From contig VXBA01001494.1 of NCBI GenBank assembly GCA_013399895.1, positions 1,809,536 through 1,873,535 on the forward strand: 64,000 nt of DNA, read 5' to 3'. The stretch comes from Serilophus lunatus. Lineage: Eukaryota; Chordata; Aves; Passeriformes; Eurylaimidae. Under the pieces are notes generated by a model. It searched no databases, was not told where the DNA came from, and worked only from the letters and a program-made list of their open reading frames with translations. Shown piece by piece: positions 22,801-35,756 of the stretch (its first letter is position 1; each line of letters begins with the position of its first letter). The position numbers were made by a program, and so were the translations under genes.

Positions 22801-25800
22801 GCACTGCTTTGTTCTCACACATTCCTTGCTTCTTTTAGATTACAAGATATACAACTTCTTTATTGTGTTTATTTCTGGAAGAGGCCAGCAGGACTCAAAA
22901 CAGTCTGGATAACTGAAAACTCTCTGTTTTTTACTCTGAATGATAACTTGTCACATCCACTTGGAGCTACTGCCCTTATCATAAAGAACTTTGAGCTCAA
23001 AAAGCTCTACCACCCATTGAAAATAATAACACAAAGTGTAACACCAGTGTGTCATCTAAGATAAAGAATGAACACAGATTCAAATTGTCAAGCAGCTAAT
23101 TCTTTAGTTATAAAGCAGGCAAAAGGTGAGAAAACATCTGAGAAAAACTGATAGAAATTCCCTGGCATACAATAGTTTCTCAATCCAGAAGCCTGAAGTG
23201 AAACTAATTGCTCTCATGATTGACATCAGTCAACTTACAAGAGGAACAAGCTGGATTACAGCTATCCAATTAACCTCATGAATCCAAGAACAGGCTGAAT
23301 GATTGTTGCAGAGACCAACGTTAAATTAATAACACAAGGATCCCACTCACAGGGGCACTGAACAGGGCAACAGAGCCTTAAATAACAACCTGTGCATGTC
23401 TGCCAGTCATTAACTCAGTTTGATCTTAACATCAGCCTTCACTTGTTACTATTTTTTACTCATCATCATAACTAAAATTCTTCCAGGACAGAGGAAGGAA
23501 ATTAGTCACACAATGCTGGCAGGTCAGTGACTTAATACTTTAAACACAATCAATAAAGAACAAACCAGACAGGGAAATAGTCACCCCCGGGGAAACTGCC
23601 TTGGCAAGCAGGGCCTTCAGGCTGCTGCAAAAGGTGTTCAATGGGAGCTGGTGAGTAAGGGCCTGACAAACAAAATAACCTGTAAAACAACCCCCACAAT
23701 TATCAGCCTCTTCAACCATTACCAGTAACTCAGGCCAAAGGCAGGATCTCAGAATGGGATTTTGACATCAGGGAGTTGCAACTTAATTTCTGCCTTCCTG
23801 AAGGCTCACAGTTCTACAGGGAAGTCTGGGCACTGCCTTGTTGATCCTTCTAATTAAAAGATGAGCATCAAATTAGCAAGAAAACAGCTGTTAAGAGTTG
23901 AGTTTCTGTAGCAAGCACCACAAAAGTCAGGAGTCCAGGGGAAAAAGAGGCTGGGACCCTCAGGAAAAAAAGTTATTAGTAGGTGTTTGTAACATGTGAG
24001 ATTTATGGTCTCAGGCTGAGCCAGCCAAGCCCAAAATCCCTTCACCAAAACTGCAGATTTATTTTAGCACCTAAATTAAGGGTGATACTATGAGAACCAA
24101 GTATTGGCTTGGCTAAAAACCTGATGAAACCCCAAAATAATGGGTGCTACACATCAATTTGGACCTAAAATTGTACACATATGGACACCTTGTCCTGGAG
24201 CAAAAGCACATGTTAAATGTGTATGGTTTGCTCCACTGTCATTTTAGTTTTTGGCAACAGTACCCTCAGCATGAAACATTTCCTGGTGATTAATAGCAGG
24301 GAAGAGATAAGCTGGCACTACATTCTGCTGCTCCCAGGCACTGACTCAAAAATACACTACTCCACATTTGATCTGTTTAAATCCTCTTCTGTCCTTTCAG
24401 TTAAGGTGGGAAGAAAAGTAGGGAAAATTTGGGGGAAGGATTCATCAGATAAAGAACTTCTGAGGGCTGGGAGAGAAACACCCAAAAATCTAAACAGCAA
24501 AACAAGGAGACACTTTCCCAACACTTTTCCCAAGCCTTGGGAAAATGCTGCCTGCTCAGTGCTTCCACACTCCACTGCAAATCCCCAGGAACAGTTTCAG
24601 CTTTGAAAGCAGCTGGAAGCCCAGAACACAGGACTAGCCCCAAATAATTCTGCATCTGTACCAGAACCAAATGAAAGGTGTGTATTAAATACAGTATATT
24701 CTGAAGTAATTTTGCCTAGACAGCTATTTCCATAATAAGCCTAATAAAAGCTGCTATAAAAGGGCTGACATTTCTTTGCATCAGTGGTCAGCACAGCTGC
24801 TTTCAGTTAGGAGGCAAATGCCACAGCTCTATTAACAATGCTTGTTATAGCATGCAGTCCAGCCATAATACATTCCTTCTACAGCCACGTTGGCAATTAC
24901 TTCAAACCACAGGTTTCACACCACTACAGATGCTGTGGTGCATGTCCTCATCACCCTTGCAGTGTTTCTCCTTGCAGCTGGAGAAAAATCAAAACAAGGA
25001 GCAAAAATCTCAAGTATTATAGAGCAACAATGAGGGAAAGGCTGCATCAGCAGCAGAAAAAGCAAGGCTTACTAAAGCCATGCAGAAGAGCAGCCAACAG
25101 TTTCCTCAAATCAAGCAGCCAGGGGAAGAGGTGAAGTCAGAATCTGAAATCCAGGCTGTTTGGGATCTACTATTGCTATTAACAGACTAATGCACAAATC
25201 TTTCTGAGTTTGCAGGAAGAGGAAAGTGGAGTTAGCTCACTGCTGGAAGAATTCTGCAACCCAGAGGCTGGCTCATCTCTGGAAGAGAAACAACCTGCCT
25301 GCACAATTTAATTCTACACACAGCTGGACAGAAAGCAACTTGCACTGGCCTACAGCCTCATCCCATCTGATATAGACTTCACCTGATTAATTAATTTTTA
25401 TTTCAAATTAGTGAAAAATATATTCTCAAGCATTTACTCTGTCAGCAGATAATGGCATCATTATAAAGATCTTCTGGTGATACCCTGACCTCTTTCTCAA
25501 AACGTTTTTAAATATTTCAAGACAAACTCTTGTCAGATTTCATTTCAAAAAAAACCCTTCAACAATTAAAAGAGCTGCAGGCATCTGTTGCTGGCCCTGT
25601 AGCACGCCTGTGATGTGGATGCTGAGCCTCCCTGAAAGATCTGGAACCCCTAAAGGTGAGTGAAAGATGATTAATGCAGGTATCTGCTTGGTTTGTTAAG
25701 TCTTTACACAGTATCACTGCCTTTGCAGATTGTAACAGGAGTTCATTCTCTGATTTCAGAGGTTTTTTACCGTACCTAATACCTTGCTGACAACTAGGGA

Positions 25801-28800
25801 ACTAATTTGATCAAGATTTTCATACTGTTCCCCATTACATTAAAGAGGCATCTTTTAAATGAACATCATACTTCACTAGGGATGATTTGGTATTTGTGAT
25901 TTCCTCCTGTAAGTAAAAACTGCAATGTAATTTCAATGTCCTGATTTTAATATCCTATTATTAAACAGCCTGAAGCACTTGGTCTGAGGCATGTGGTAAA
26001 ATAAAGCTGTGAGGAGAGAGAGTCGTAGTTGACAGCAGCATTTTGAATTTCCTCAGATTCTCTCTCATCTTCAGCACTGCCCCTTTGGAAAGTGAAGTGG
26101 GGGGAAACTACTAATTGGAGTCTGGAGCTCCACTGCTCCAGATCCTGCTGTTTCAGCTGAAAGAAGTCAGGGGAGAACAATGTTATTTAGAACTGACCCA
26201 GAAGGAAACATCCACACACACCTGAGGCCATAATGGACTTGGCTGCAGCTGAGAACCAGCTAAAGGCAACTCCAGGGAAGCAAAACTAACACAAGGTGTA
26301 TTTTATTCAGCTTCAAAATGTGATGAGCTGGGGCAGGCTCTCAGGGTCTCACTAAATTACCTACCAAGCACCTCTTCAAAGATTAATTCTCCTGGGCACT
26401 CACCCCCTGCTCTGGGCAAGGACCCTGCTTGGGGCTGGGGATGCCAAACCCAGCAGGTTTTAACTGGTACAGGAACATCAGACTGGGGAATCTCAAGCTC
26501 TCCCTGCACAATTTCAACTGGTATCATATAAATACACAACACAGACATCTACATTCAAGGCTTTCATATTCCCTGGTTTTTCTGCAGCCCTCGAAAGACT
26601 GAGTCACTGAAATCATTATCAAATCATAAAGGTCTCTTGCAACTGAAAAACAAATCTCACCACCTATTGCAATGGTATTTGATTAGATAAAATCCACCAC
26701 AGACATAACACTAATAACTCATTCTTCTTCCACTGTTGCCAGAGCCTTCTGAAATGAGAAATTACTTCCATATATCATCTCATGAGAGATAATAAAAGCA
26801 TACAGAATTCTGTGAACAGACTGAATTGAGGGTCACAAGAACACATTCATACTTGTTTGTCTTCTGCTTGAAGGTTTGGCTAAAAAATAAACATGAAGCC
26901 ACGTTTTACTTTGAACAATCTATTTTCTTAATTTTAGCAACATGAACAAGTATTCTCAACTCCTCACATCCCACTACACCAGATTTAGCAAGAAATATTA
27001 CTTGAGACTGTATGAATTCAGCAAGGTTACTGAGTTTTATAGCATAGAGGTCCATTAATTTTTAAAAACACTAATCTGGAAGCTGCAAGGGAGTAATATT
27101 TTACTAGAAATGGTATTATGTACAGTTATTTTTTTACAGGCCACTTAACAGAACTTGGCAACCACCAATTTATATCAGTAAAAGCAGCATTATTTCCCTC
27201 AGCTGCTGCTGTGAAGCAGCAACAAAACACAGGTAACTACAGAGAAGTTCCCAAGCAGATCATCTTGCAGGAGGTACCACAGTGCTTCAGGTTAACATCT
27301 CCAGAAGGCTCCAATCTGCTACCAAACACTGCTGCCAAAAAAAAGGGGTGAGATACCCTTGGGAATACAGTGGTGGTGGCTGTTTCTTCAGTGGGAATGA
27401 TGAGAAACCTCCACATTGTAAATAGGTAACTATTCCCTGAGTTTTAGGTTCTCTGCTACAAAATAATATTAAATTCACAGTCATGTTCCTAGGAAATAAA
27501 GAAAAACTCCAATTTTTATTTCTCAAAACTGTAGTTGCAAACAAATACTCACTCTGCAACAGTCTGACATGTCTCTGTCCAGCCCACCTTGCTTTCTGTG
27601 CAAGGAGCCTCTTACTCTTGGTCCATGATGGATATTCAAAAACCAGAAGCCAAGTAATTTAACTGGATATGTCAGGCTGCTGGAATAAGGCTTCTTAATC
27701 AATATTTTAGATATTTAAATTTAAATTTATTTATGGTAGATGCGGAGTAGTCTAACTAGAGAATTAATGAGATTTTCTTTTCACAGTACCCATCTAGGTT
27801 TTCTAAGCAGAACTGGATAGATTTCTGAAAGCAGCTGAATCAGGTGCACAGATGGCCTGACAGAATACAGAGAGATTTGCTTACAACAAGGTTAATTTTC
27901 ATCAAAATACTTGTCCTTTCAGGAGCACTTGCCAGCAGAAGAGCATGCCAATTCTGCTTTCTATTCTGTTGGAACAGTTTCTCAAGTTTCCTGGAAGAGT
28001 ATGTTCTTGGCAAATGTAACTCAAAGGCCATTCTTGCATTGACAACAATATTGTTCCTGAAATCAAATGGGTGATCTTGCTAGGATGGGTAACACCTGTC
28101 TAGATAAAACAGTTCAGGTTTATTTTGGGGCACAGAGAAAAGCACAGCTGATACTAGATATCCAAACTGAAAGTTTGTTCATTAAAAGTTTGTTCATAGG
28201 CTGTACACACACAGACATTAATTAGCAGGACAATTGTTCAGTGGAACCACCCTAAGATTGCAAATTGTTAGTCAACAATGACTTATTTTTCCAGCTTCCT
28301 GAGGCAGCAGCAGCTGTATAAAAACACAAACCAAGCCACGACTTGGCTTTTAGATGCAAAATGTTACTATTTTACCTCTTGGAGCAACACAAGGGAAAGG
28401 AGCAACCATAATACTCACTTGGAAAGAGAAACACCCCCCGCTTTTCCAATCATCTCTTCGTGGTGCAGCACTGCCTGGTTCCAGGGGATGCGGAGGAACT
28501 TCAGGAGAGTTCTCATCCACCTCTCAGGGTGCAGCACCAGCTGCTCATAGTGCACCAACATGCACCTCTCAAAGCCAACCTCCATGCACTGGTTGTACAT
28601 CGTTTCTATAGCACGATTCCACTTGGTCAAGCAGTCCCTGTAGCTGTTCAGGTCAAACCCAGCTATGGTGACTTTTCTAGATATCATGGAATGCACAGAG
28701 GCACGGCCATCCCGCACCATGAGGAGGAACTTGGCGTTGGGGAAAATTCGAGCGAGGTAAGTTAAGGATTTTAAAGCGAAAGGATCTTTGTTGCACAGGT

Positions 28801-29254
28801 AGGGGGCGGGCTCCCCGTGCTTCACGATGATCTCCAGCAGGAAGGCCTGCATGGCCGAGTCCAGCACCTCGTCTGTCACTCCAGCCTCGTCCAGCCGGAT
28901 CTTCTCCTTGCTGGACCGGGCCCACATCTGCTTGACCGCCAGGATGCGGGGGATCACCCTGGTCTCCTCCCCGCAGCGGATGTCGGGGTGGGCGTCCAGC
29001 ATGGCCCTCATGAGGGTGGTGCCGCTGCGGGGGACTCCCCCAATAAATATGAGAGGCATGTCTTTGTTGTAGGCCAAGGCTTTGGAGGCGTTGGCAGTCC
29101 TGGCCGTGCCCCGCGGGCTGTCCCCCCGCGAGGGGTGGCCGCGCTCCTCGATGCGGTGGTGGCACTCCATGGCGTGCTGGCCCAGGTAAAACACTGTCAC
29201 GGAGCTGATCACCAGACACGCCAGCAGCAAGTTCTGCTTCAGCTTCCCCACCAT
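13810..29254 (-). CDS. TPST1: TPST1, tyrosylprotein sulfotransferase 1
   Basis: Three coding exons (29254-28419, 22142-21944, 13872-13810) join in frame to 1098 nt, 365 aa (human 370). This Golgi type II membrane enzyme transfers sulfate from PAPS to tyrosines of secreted and membrane proteins. Visible features: short cytosolic N-terminus, signal anchor at about residues 9-25 ([17 protein letters not shown]), stem, and the sulfotransferase domain from about residue 66. That domain has the 5'-phosphosulfate loop RSGTT (76-80), CGEETR (94-99) carrying the catalytic Glu region, and the 3'-phosphate-binding segment RDGRASVHS (181-189). One N-glycosylation sequon NAS (55-57) is present. The second human sequon (NHS near residue 262) reads NQA here (259-261). 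The ATG at 29254 is the first in frame and has A at -3 and G at +4. The tail LKEVPQVQY differs from the human tail. Confidence 0.96.
13873..21943 (-). other. TPST1 intron 3
   Basis: An 8.07-kb phase 0 intron. It is AT-rich with scattered homopolymer runs and a short imperfect duplication near 20290-20355 (a CTGCCCTGGGAGCTGGG unit occurs twice). No additional exon, RNA gene or intact transposon was recognised. Confidence 0.85.
21944..22142 (-). CDS. TPST1: TPST1 coding exon 3
   Basis: The acceptor CCTTCCACAG is followed by A, which completes Lys279. The exon then encodes [17 protein letters not shown] ... [10 protein letters not shown] ... ENTRR and ends at AGG|GTAAGG in phase 0. 199 nt. Confidence 0.95.
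22143..28418 (-). other. TPST1 intron 2
   Basis: A 6.28-kb phase 2 intron. A 15-base word (AAAGTTTGTTCATTA and a variant) is duplicated near 28170-28198. I see nothing else that stands out. Confidence 0.85.
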
Positions 29255-29353
29255 TGTGATGAAGGCAGCTGCTCCCAAATACAGACACCTTCTATTTCAA
29301 GTTATCTCCTAGTTCACGTGCCATGGGAATCCTAATCCAAAATAAATTGAGGT
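28419..29353 (-). CDS. TPST1: TPST1 exon 2 (5' UTR part plus main coding exon)
   Basis: The coding part runs from ATG at 29254 to AA at 28419 (residues 1-278 plus two bases), ending at a GTGAGT donor. The inferred 5' boundary at 29353 follows a strong acceptor (a CCTCCCTTTGGCAG tract), leaving about 99 nt of noncoding leader that includes a small upstream ORF. The stretch after the membrane anchor (residues 40-60) is GC-rich and differs most from mammals. Confidence 0.92.
29292..29324 (-). promoter_or_regulatory. TPST1: Upstream ORF in TPST1 leader
   Basis: ATG at 29324 opens a 10-codon frame ([10 protein letters not shown], then TAG) that closes 37 nt before the TPST1 start codon, in a different frame. 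Its start has C at -3 and G at +4, so initiation context is moderate. It lies inside the mRNA only if the exon begins at the inferred acceptor at 29353. Confidence 0.55.
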
Positions 29354-32300
29354 CTGCCAAAGGGAGGAAAATATTAAAGAAAAAAGATTTAGAACTTGGT
29401 TAAGTAGTGCTACAATAAATCAACAGAGAAATTATTTTTCCAAGCTGTAATGAGATAAGATTAAATCTGAAATCCCAAGATTCACAAAATAAACCCAAGG
29501 TTTTTCTTTTTTTTCCTCCAGTTCAGCTTCTTAAAATTGTGTTACTCAAAAGTAATTTTTGTTTTCCTTCTCATCTGTAAAAATGTAAATGATTTCTGGA
29601 CATGCCTAACAGTCTGAACAAAACTTTTAGATAGAAACAAAAGATCTAAATATCTGTCTGCTCAGTTCCAGTGTAGACACAAGAAGGACTGACATGCCAT
29701 GTCTTACAGTGAATACCAGTGGGTTATACCCAACACTGGCTTAAATAAATCTCCTACTCCTCTGCCAGGATGACTTGATCTGTTCATGCCAGACTGTATC
29801 TTTATTTTTTCTATTCATCACAGTTAATGCACAACATGTAGACAATCATTTTACCTGTATTCTGTAGTTCAGCAGCTTTGGATTTTCAGATAAGATAGGC
29901 TGAAAACCAACTCTTCCTTTCGAAATTCAAATGAAATTAGTGCTCTAATTGAATTTTGAAGTAAGAGCTGGCTGTTCAGGGCTGACACAGCTCACTGAAC
30001 AGTCTGAATCACAGATGCTTTTAATTGTGAGCAGCCCCAAGAGCTGAGGTACCGCCAACATTTTAAATGACTGGCTTCCTCAAAGCTTTTCCATCTCTGT
30101 CAGCATCACACAGCACAGCCCTGAATGAAGAACACCCTCGTGCCTGCTCTCTCCAAAGCATCACTCCCTTAACCTTTTCCTCCATGCAAATCCAGCCTTA
30201 ACTCAGCAATTCTGAAGGCAGGATTTGCTCGAGGCTCTCTGGCCCTGTCCCCTGCACTCCTGTTTCATGTCACACAGCACCAGACAGGCAGAGGACAGAA
30301 TTCCCACTCAGCACCACAGCAGTGCAGGGAATTCCTCAGGCAGGCATCTGCCACAGCAGGATCTGTCTCTGTCAGTGCATCCAAGAGATCCAGTTGCCAG
30401 CCTGCAAGAGAATGTGTTGCCCCTTCACACTAACAAAGCTTACTGCAATCAGCAGCTGTCACAATACTGCACTCAAAGCTCAGCTTTTAGTCTCTGTTAC
30501 CAAAATTAAACTGGAAATACAACTTAAAGATTAATTAACTTCTTTTTCTGTGAAGCAGCCAAGGAGCTCCCCACACTCTCTGGCCAGAACATGGCTCTCA
30601 TAAACAATTCATCCTCTTTAACAAGTTTCATTCTACTTACATATCTCTCCTTGCTGAAGAGCTGGCTTTAACTGTACCTTAAATATCTGAACATTAGAAA
30701 AAACCCCCTCAAGTGTCCAGAAATTTAAGTGGAAGTCATCTGACCAGGGCTCAAAAGGAAAGAAGGAAAAATAAATCATGGAGCTGGTACTTCCATAGCA
30801 TCAAAAATCAGAAAGTTTCTCTTCTGAAACATTCAATTTGCAGATCTAACTTATATTAGGGAAGGGGAAACTATTCTGCTTAAAACTAGCAAATAGTACA
30901 CAGAATCTCCTTACAGATACAGGATTTAGTTAAGTCACTACTCTTTGGAGAGAGGAGTTAACACAGTATTCTAAAACACAGCACACAAGACCTGCAAATA
31001 TTTATACTTCATACAATCCCTAACATTACTCAGTTTGAGTAAATTCCATAAAACCAATTTCCTCAGGAAAAAAAAAAAACTCCAGACAAATCTTCCACAA
31101 AAATCTCCAACTTCCAAATTAAAAACTCCTTGGAATCACTAATTTTGGTAACTCATCAGCAGAGAAAAATGTACCAAAGCCAAGTGCACCCCCTGCTTAC
31201 TCTGAGCATTTGTATTAGAATATCACTCAAAACCAGAAAAAAAACCCTACACCAGCTTTCCCAGCAAGCAGTATTGGAGGAAAGCCTGGAGATTGAAGGC
31301 TGAAATGCTCAATTCACAGGTTGGGTGAAGCAGAATGATGACTCACTCTGGGCACAATTCCAGCTGGGAATGCAAATGAGCCTTGCAGCCTATGAGTGGA
31401 TCTCCTAAACTGTGAGTGTTGACCACTCACACCACCAAAAACCCACCCATGTGACAAAAACACCCCACAGCAATCAACCATAAATACTTTCATTTGATGC
31501 AGTATCTTTTTTTGATAACTTCGAAGGTGCCAGAGGCTGAGAGACCACAAAGAACCAGTATTACATTCTCCTACAACCAACCTTCTGTGATTTTTGGCCT
31601 GGAAGCAATACCCGGAACATCCTGCCATGAACTGTGGCAAGACCAGGGCTTTGTATGTCAGGAAACCAAGAGAGGCACAGTCAGAAACAGCTCCTCTCAG
31701 CAAAATTAATCTATTTTACAAGCTAGCAAACTCCCTCCTGTGCCTTTAGTTACAAGTAAAGCTCTTTGGGATAAGTATGACATATGGAAGTTCCTGCCCT
31801 TCCAGCAGCCTGCAAATAAACCCCACCTTCCCCCTCCTCCCCATGACTAAGTGCTCTGGAGCACATCTGTCAACCTGAAGGATTATAGAAGTTATTAATG
31901 CTCTGCTCTTAACAGCAGCATTTAAAAATCACAACAAGGCAATCAGCAATCCCTTGGCAGCATTCAAGCAGAGCTTGGAAATATTGGGGCATTTTTTACC
32001 CACTGTGACCTGAGGAGAGCAAACTCAGCCTACAAGCACAGGCAACTTTTATTAAAAAGATCCCCCAAAAACCCCACAGTCACCCACCAAAACTAAATAA
32101 CCCCTCACACACACAACACAGGCATAAGCTGAGGAAGTTGCAGATGACTACAAAGGTAAAGAGGCCTTTGGCAGCAAGTCTCAAATGACACACCAAAAAG
32201 AATTCCCAGAAAAAAACTTAAGTGTAACTCAGAAAAAAAAAAGGGAGAATTAGGATCTACAAGTTTCATCACGAGAGAGTGCAGAAAGCCAAGCAGAATT

Positions 32301-33748
32301 GTATGCAACTGAATTTTCTGCCCAGAAAAGTCAGGCCTATGAGTCAGCCTCGAGATGATGTTAGCAAAGCAAAACTGTCTGCTTTGTTTCCTTCTTCTGC
32401 ACACACTAATTCTCCTTCCCTCCCCCCACATGCAGCAGGTCAAGACCTTTTGCCTCAAGTTCATCCAAAAAAATGCTGAAGATTTTTAGCTTAGTCAAGA
32501 GCAAGTCATTAATTGGTATTTTATGTTAGAATAGTTTGGGGTTTGTTGTTGTTTAAAGCATTCCCTGCCAGAGGAAAAAAGATGATCCTTTACCACCCAG
32601 TGACAAGGAACCCTCATAAGCTCCAGAGCTCAGGGTTTCACTGTGGAGGCTGGAAAGGGACCAATTCCCTTCTCATGTTCAACCAGACAGCTTTTTCCAA
32701 GGCTAAATTGAAAGGACAGCAACCCTGGCATTATCCATCTCAGAAAAAAAATCCAACTCTACAGATGTATAAAGCATTTTTCAGTGATTATCTTTTCCTC
32801 TGCTTCTATGTCTTGAACTTCTGGCTCAGGCTCTGATAACCAGATCACCTCCTAGGAAGGGCAAGTCTGGTAGAACAGCTTAAGATTTTTGTTGGGGATG
32901 TTTTGTTCTTACATCTGCCCAAGTGCAGTGAACAGCCTTCCCTTACAGTTCACACTGCAGGAGTTACAGAAACATTTGAACCTACCCTTTTGGGATTGTT
33001 CATTTTAAATCTAAAGCTCTGAAAAATTAAAAGTGTTTGACCTCAGGTCTTCTGGAGAACTTGGCTGGCAGGAAGGGCCACACTCAGCCCTGTGTCAACA
33101 GACCCTCAGGCTCCAGGAAGGCTGTGCTGTCCCACCTCTGCTGGAAAGCAGGAGCAAGACAGAGGTGAGGGGAACATTTCCTACTACTGGACAGCTGTCC
33201 TTCCCCTCACACTCTTTCTACAGTTAATCCCCATGTCCTTCTACCACATTCCTATGATTTCCTTTCCCTCCTTTCCATCCCTTAGTCTCTGGGGCTCTGA
33301 GGACACCCCTTCCCCTCCCAAGGCTTTGTGCAGCTGACTCCAAAAATGCTGCAGAAACAGGAGGTTCTGATGCACAGCCTGACTCTACACCCAAAGCTCA
33401 GGGGATGAATCTGCAAAGGAAATTCACGTTACAGTGGGAAGATAGAGAAGCTGAACAGAAAAACACCCTGAACTGTTACCCATTGTCACTCTCTGCTCTT
33501 GAAGGAGAAATGAAAATGCTGCTGGGACTTAAACATCAACCATGTCAGGATCTTCCTTGCCTCCTCCTGCACCTTCACTTTTCCTCTGTAAAAATAAATA
33601 CTGGCTACTGAGAATTCTCAAAAATCATCTTTGACATAACATACATTTAGCAAACTGGAAATGATACACTTCTTAGAGGAAATTCTTGATTAAGCTGATC
33701 AAATAGTCCAAGTTGCCCACAATGTTAAGGTTGTCAGCACTTCTAAAT

Positions 33749-33825
33749 TACACACAGAATTAATAAGGTTGGAAGAGACCATGGAGATCATCAAGTCCAA
33801 CCTTTACCTAGGTTAACAACCTACC
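33749..33825 (-). repeat. CR1-type LINE 3' fragment, minus orientation
   Basis: The plus strand reads AAGGTTGGAAGAGACCATGG then AGATCATCAAGTCCAACC, the reverse complement of the CR1 3' terminal block of another subfamily than the copies at 7.4 and 13.1 kb. It is strongly truncated. Confidence 0.75.
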
Positions 33826-35163
33826 CAACATCAGTCTAAATGAATGTTAAATGAAAGTTAAAGAGAGGAATTCCCTAAAACCTTTCCTTCAATGAGCTGG
33901 TGTGTTGCTGGTTGGTTGTGTGTGTTCACCACAAAGATTACACAGGAAAGCCAACAGGGACACGATAATGGTACAGCACAACACCAGGGAACATGACTGA
34001 AATATCCACACACCAGCTCTTCCAGAAGCCACCCAAACCATCACAGGCTCATTCAGAAGGCTGCTCCAAAAGTCATCTGAGGAGTCAGGAAGCATTCTGA
34101 TCCCTTCAAAGCAGCGTTTGCACAATCACCTTAATGATTCCCTGGATATGTATCACCACCAGTCACAGAAGAGCACAAGGAAGCAAATCCCAAGCAAAAT
34201 AATCAAAGCTGAAAATTAAAAATCAGGCAGCCTTGAGTAGCGAGTCCATCTTGAGCTTCCTAAGCCATCATGGCTCTCAAACCCTGCAGCTGCTTTCCCC
34301 AGATTTCTCCTCCCATTAGTCATATAGGAAAAAAAGGAGGATAAAGTAGAATGAACAATTTTTATTCACCTCCACAAAGAAATAAGTTCCCTGGCATGAA
34401 AACACCTGGAATGAAAGGCAACCAACTGGACCTAGAGAAGTCTGTATCCATGAAGAGCAGTTTCACAACTAGAATGATGGAACAGCATTGGACAAGGTAA
34501 GTACAAGGGAATGCAGGTGTGTGAACAATATTTCCAAAGTACACCTGACCCAAACCAGCCAACAAGGGTACCAAAGCACTCCAAAGTCAATGTATTTAGG
34601 TTTTTCAACAAGAGCTCTAAAATGAGATTAAAGTACAGCTAACTAAAAAGTTCTGCTTCAAATTAAGTATCTCTATACATTCTGCTCTACTTGCATACTT
34701 AATATATACAGCAAATTATTTGATTTGCATGAAGAATAGTAAAAAAAAAAAAAAGTTACCAACATGCTGCCTGTTGTGCAAGAACAAACAATATTTGTTA
34801 AGTTCTCCAGTTACTGCTTGTGAACAATTCAGCAAAAGGAATTTTACTGGCAGCACGCAGAGGCTTGGAGCTCTTTAAAGTTACACATAAAGAAATAAAA
34901 GAGGGAGAAAGGATTAAAAAAAACCTGTCAGCGGCGGCACAGTGCGAGCAGCCGAGCTGCAGCTCCGGGCGCTGCTGTGCGAGCAGAGGGATTCCAGCCC
35001 CGTGACAGCGGCGGAGAAGGTTCGGACCTACAAAAACCCGCCCGAAGCGCTCCCAGAACAACCGCCCGCGGCTCCTGCCCGTCCCTCACCCGGACCGAGC
35101 CTATGGCCGCACACCCGCCGGGGCTCGGGCAGCGCTCCCTCCAACCCGAACCGTTCCATTCCG

Positions 35164-35196
35164 TTCCATAACGGTCCGGTCCGGTCCGGTCCGTTC
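35164..35196. repeat. Short GGTCC pentanucleotide repeat
   Basis: Four tandem GGTCC units flanked by CCGTTCCAT words inside the TPST1 CpG island. Confidence 0.7.
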
Positions 35197-35333
35197 CATC
35201 CCCCGCTGCCTTCGCTACCGGTACAAACTCGGCGGCTCCCCCGGCGCCTCCCAACAAAGGCACCGGCAGCTCCTTGACGCGGCTCCCCCCGCCCGGAAAC
35301 TTCGGGCTTTACCCGCCCGCGATCCCAGCGCTG

Positions 35334-35359
35334 NNNNNNNNNNNNNNNNNNNNNNNNNN
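35334..35359. other. Assembly gap (26 N)
   Basis: A run of N within the CpG island, 22 bases downstream of the TPST1 exon 1 donor. The true length is unknown. Open frames running through it are not interpretable. Confidence 0.99.
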
Positions 35360-35380
35360 CAGGGGCGGCCCCTCCCTCAC

Positions 35381-35625
35381 CTGCGCTGCCGCTGCCGCCG
35401 CCCCCGCGCCGGGCTGGAGCCGCTGCCCCTCCTCCGCCGCGGCTGCCCCCGGGCACCATCGCAGTGGGCAGCGGGGGGGAGGCCGGGATCGGGATCCGCC
35501 ACTGGGGCCGGGATCCGCCACTGGGACCTGGACCGGGTTGGGATCGGGATCGGGACCGGGATAGGGGTCGGGACCGGCCCCGCCGCCTGCCCGGAGCCGC
35601 GCGGCTGCGGCTGCCATGGAAATCA
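35381..35625 (-). other. TPST1: TPST1 noncoding first exon (inferred)
   Basis: A GC-rich minus-strand segment ends at a CAG|GTGAGG donor at 35381, next to an assembly gap. Its upper boundary, the start site, is approximate and inferred from CCAAT boxes just upstream. On the plus strand, its template, 35535-35572 has seven G-runs forming a strong G-quadruplex pattern. Confidence 0.55.
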
Positions 35626-35756
35626 CAGCCACGCCCTGATTGGTCGCGGGCCCCGATGTGTCGCGGCCCGCGGTTGGTCCGGCGCCGGTGATTGGCAGCC
35701 GGGGGGGCGTGGCCGATGCTGTTCCCCACCTTCCCCCCGCCCTTCCCCGCCGGGAA

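Larger units (their letters stand above)
29354..35380 (-). other. TPST1 5' UTR intron (inferred)
   Basis: A 6.03-kb intron between the inferred noncoding exon 1 donor (35381) and the exon 2 acceptor (29353). It contains a CR1 fragment at 33749-33825. Extra noncoding exons could be hidden here, since mammalian TPST1 has several leader exons. Confidence 0.65.

Noticed and set aside
29255..29278. An eight-residue N-terminal extension of TPST1
   Set aside because: It would start at a TTG codon at 29278. The first ATG in frame is 29254, which matches the known TPST1 N-terminus and has a good context.
28460..29335. Long frames overlapping TPST1 exon 2 in other frames (203 codons minus, 172 codons plus)
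   Set aside because: They are shadows of the GC-rich TPST1 exon. The true frame shows the RSGTT and RDGRASVHS motifs.
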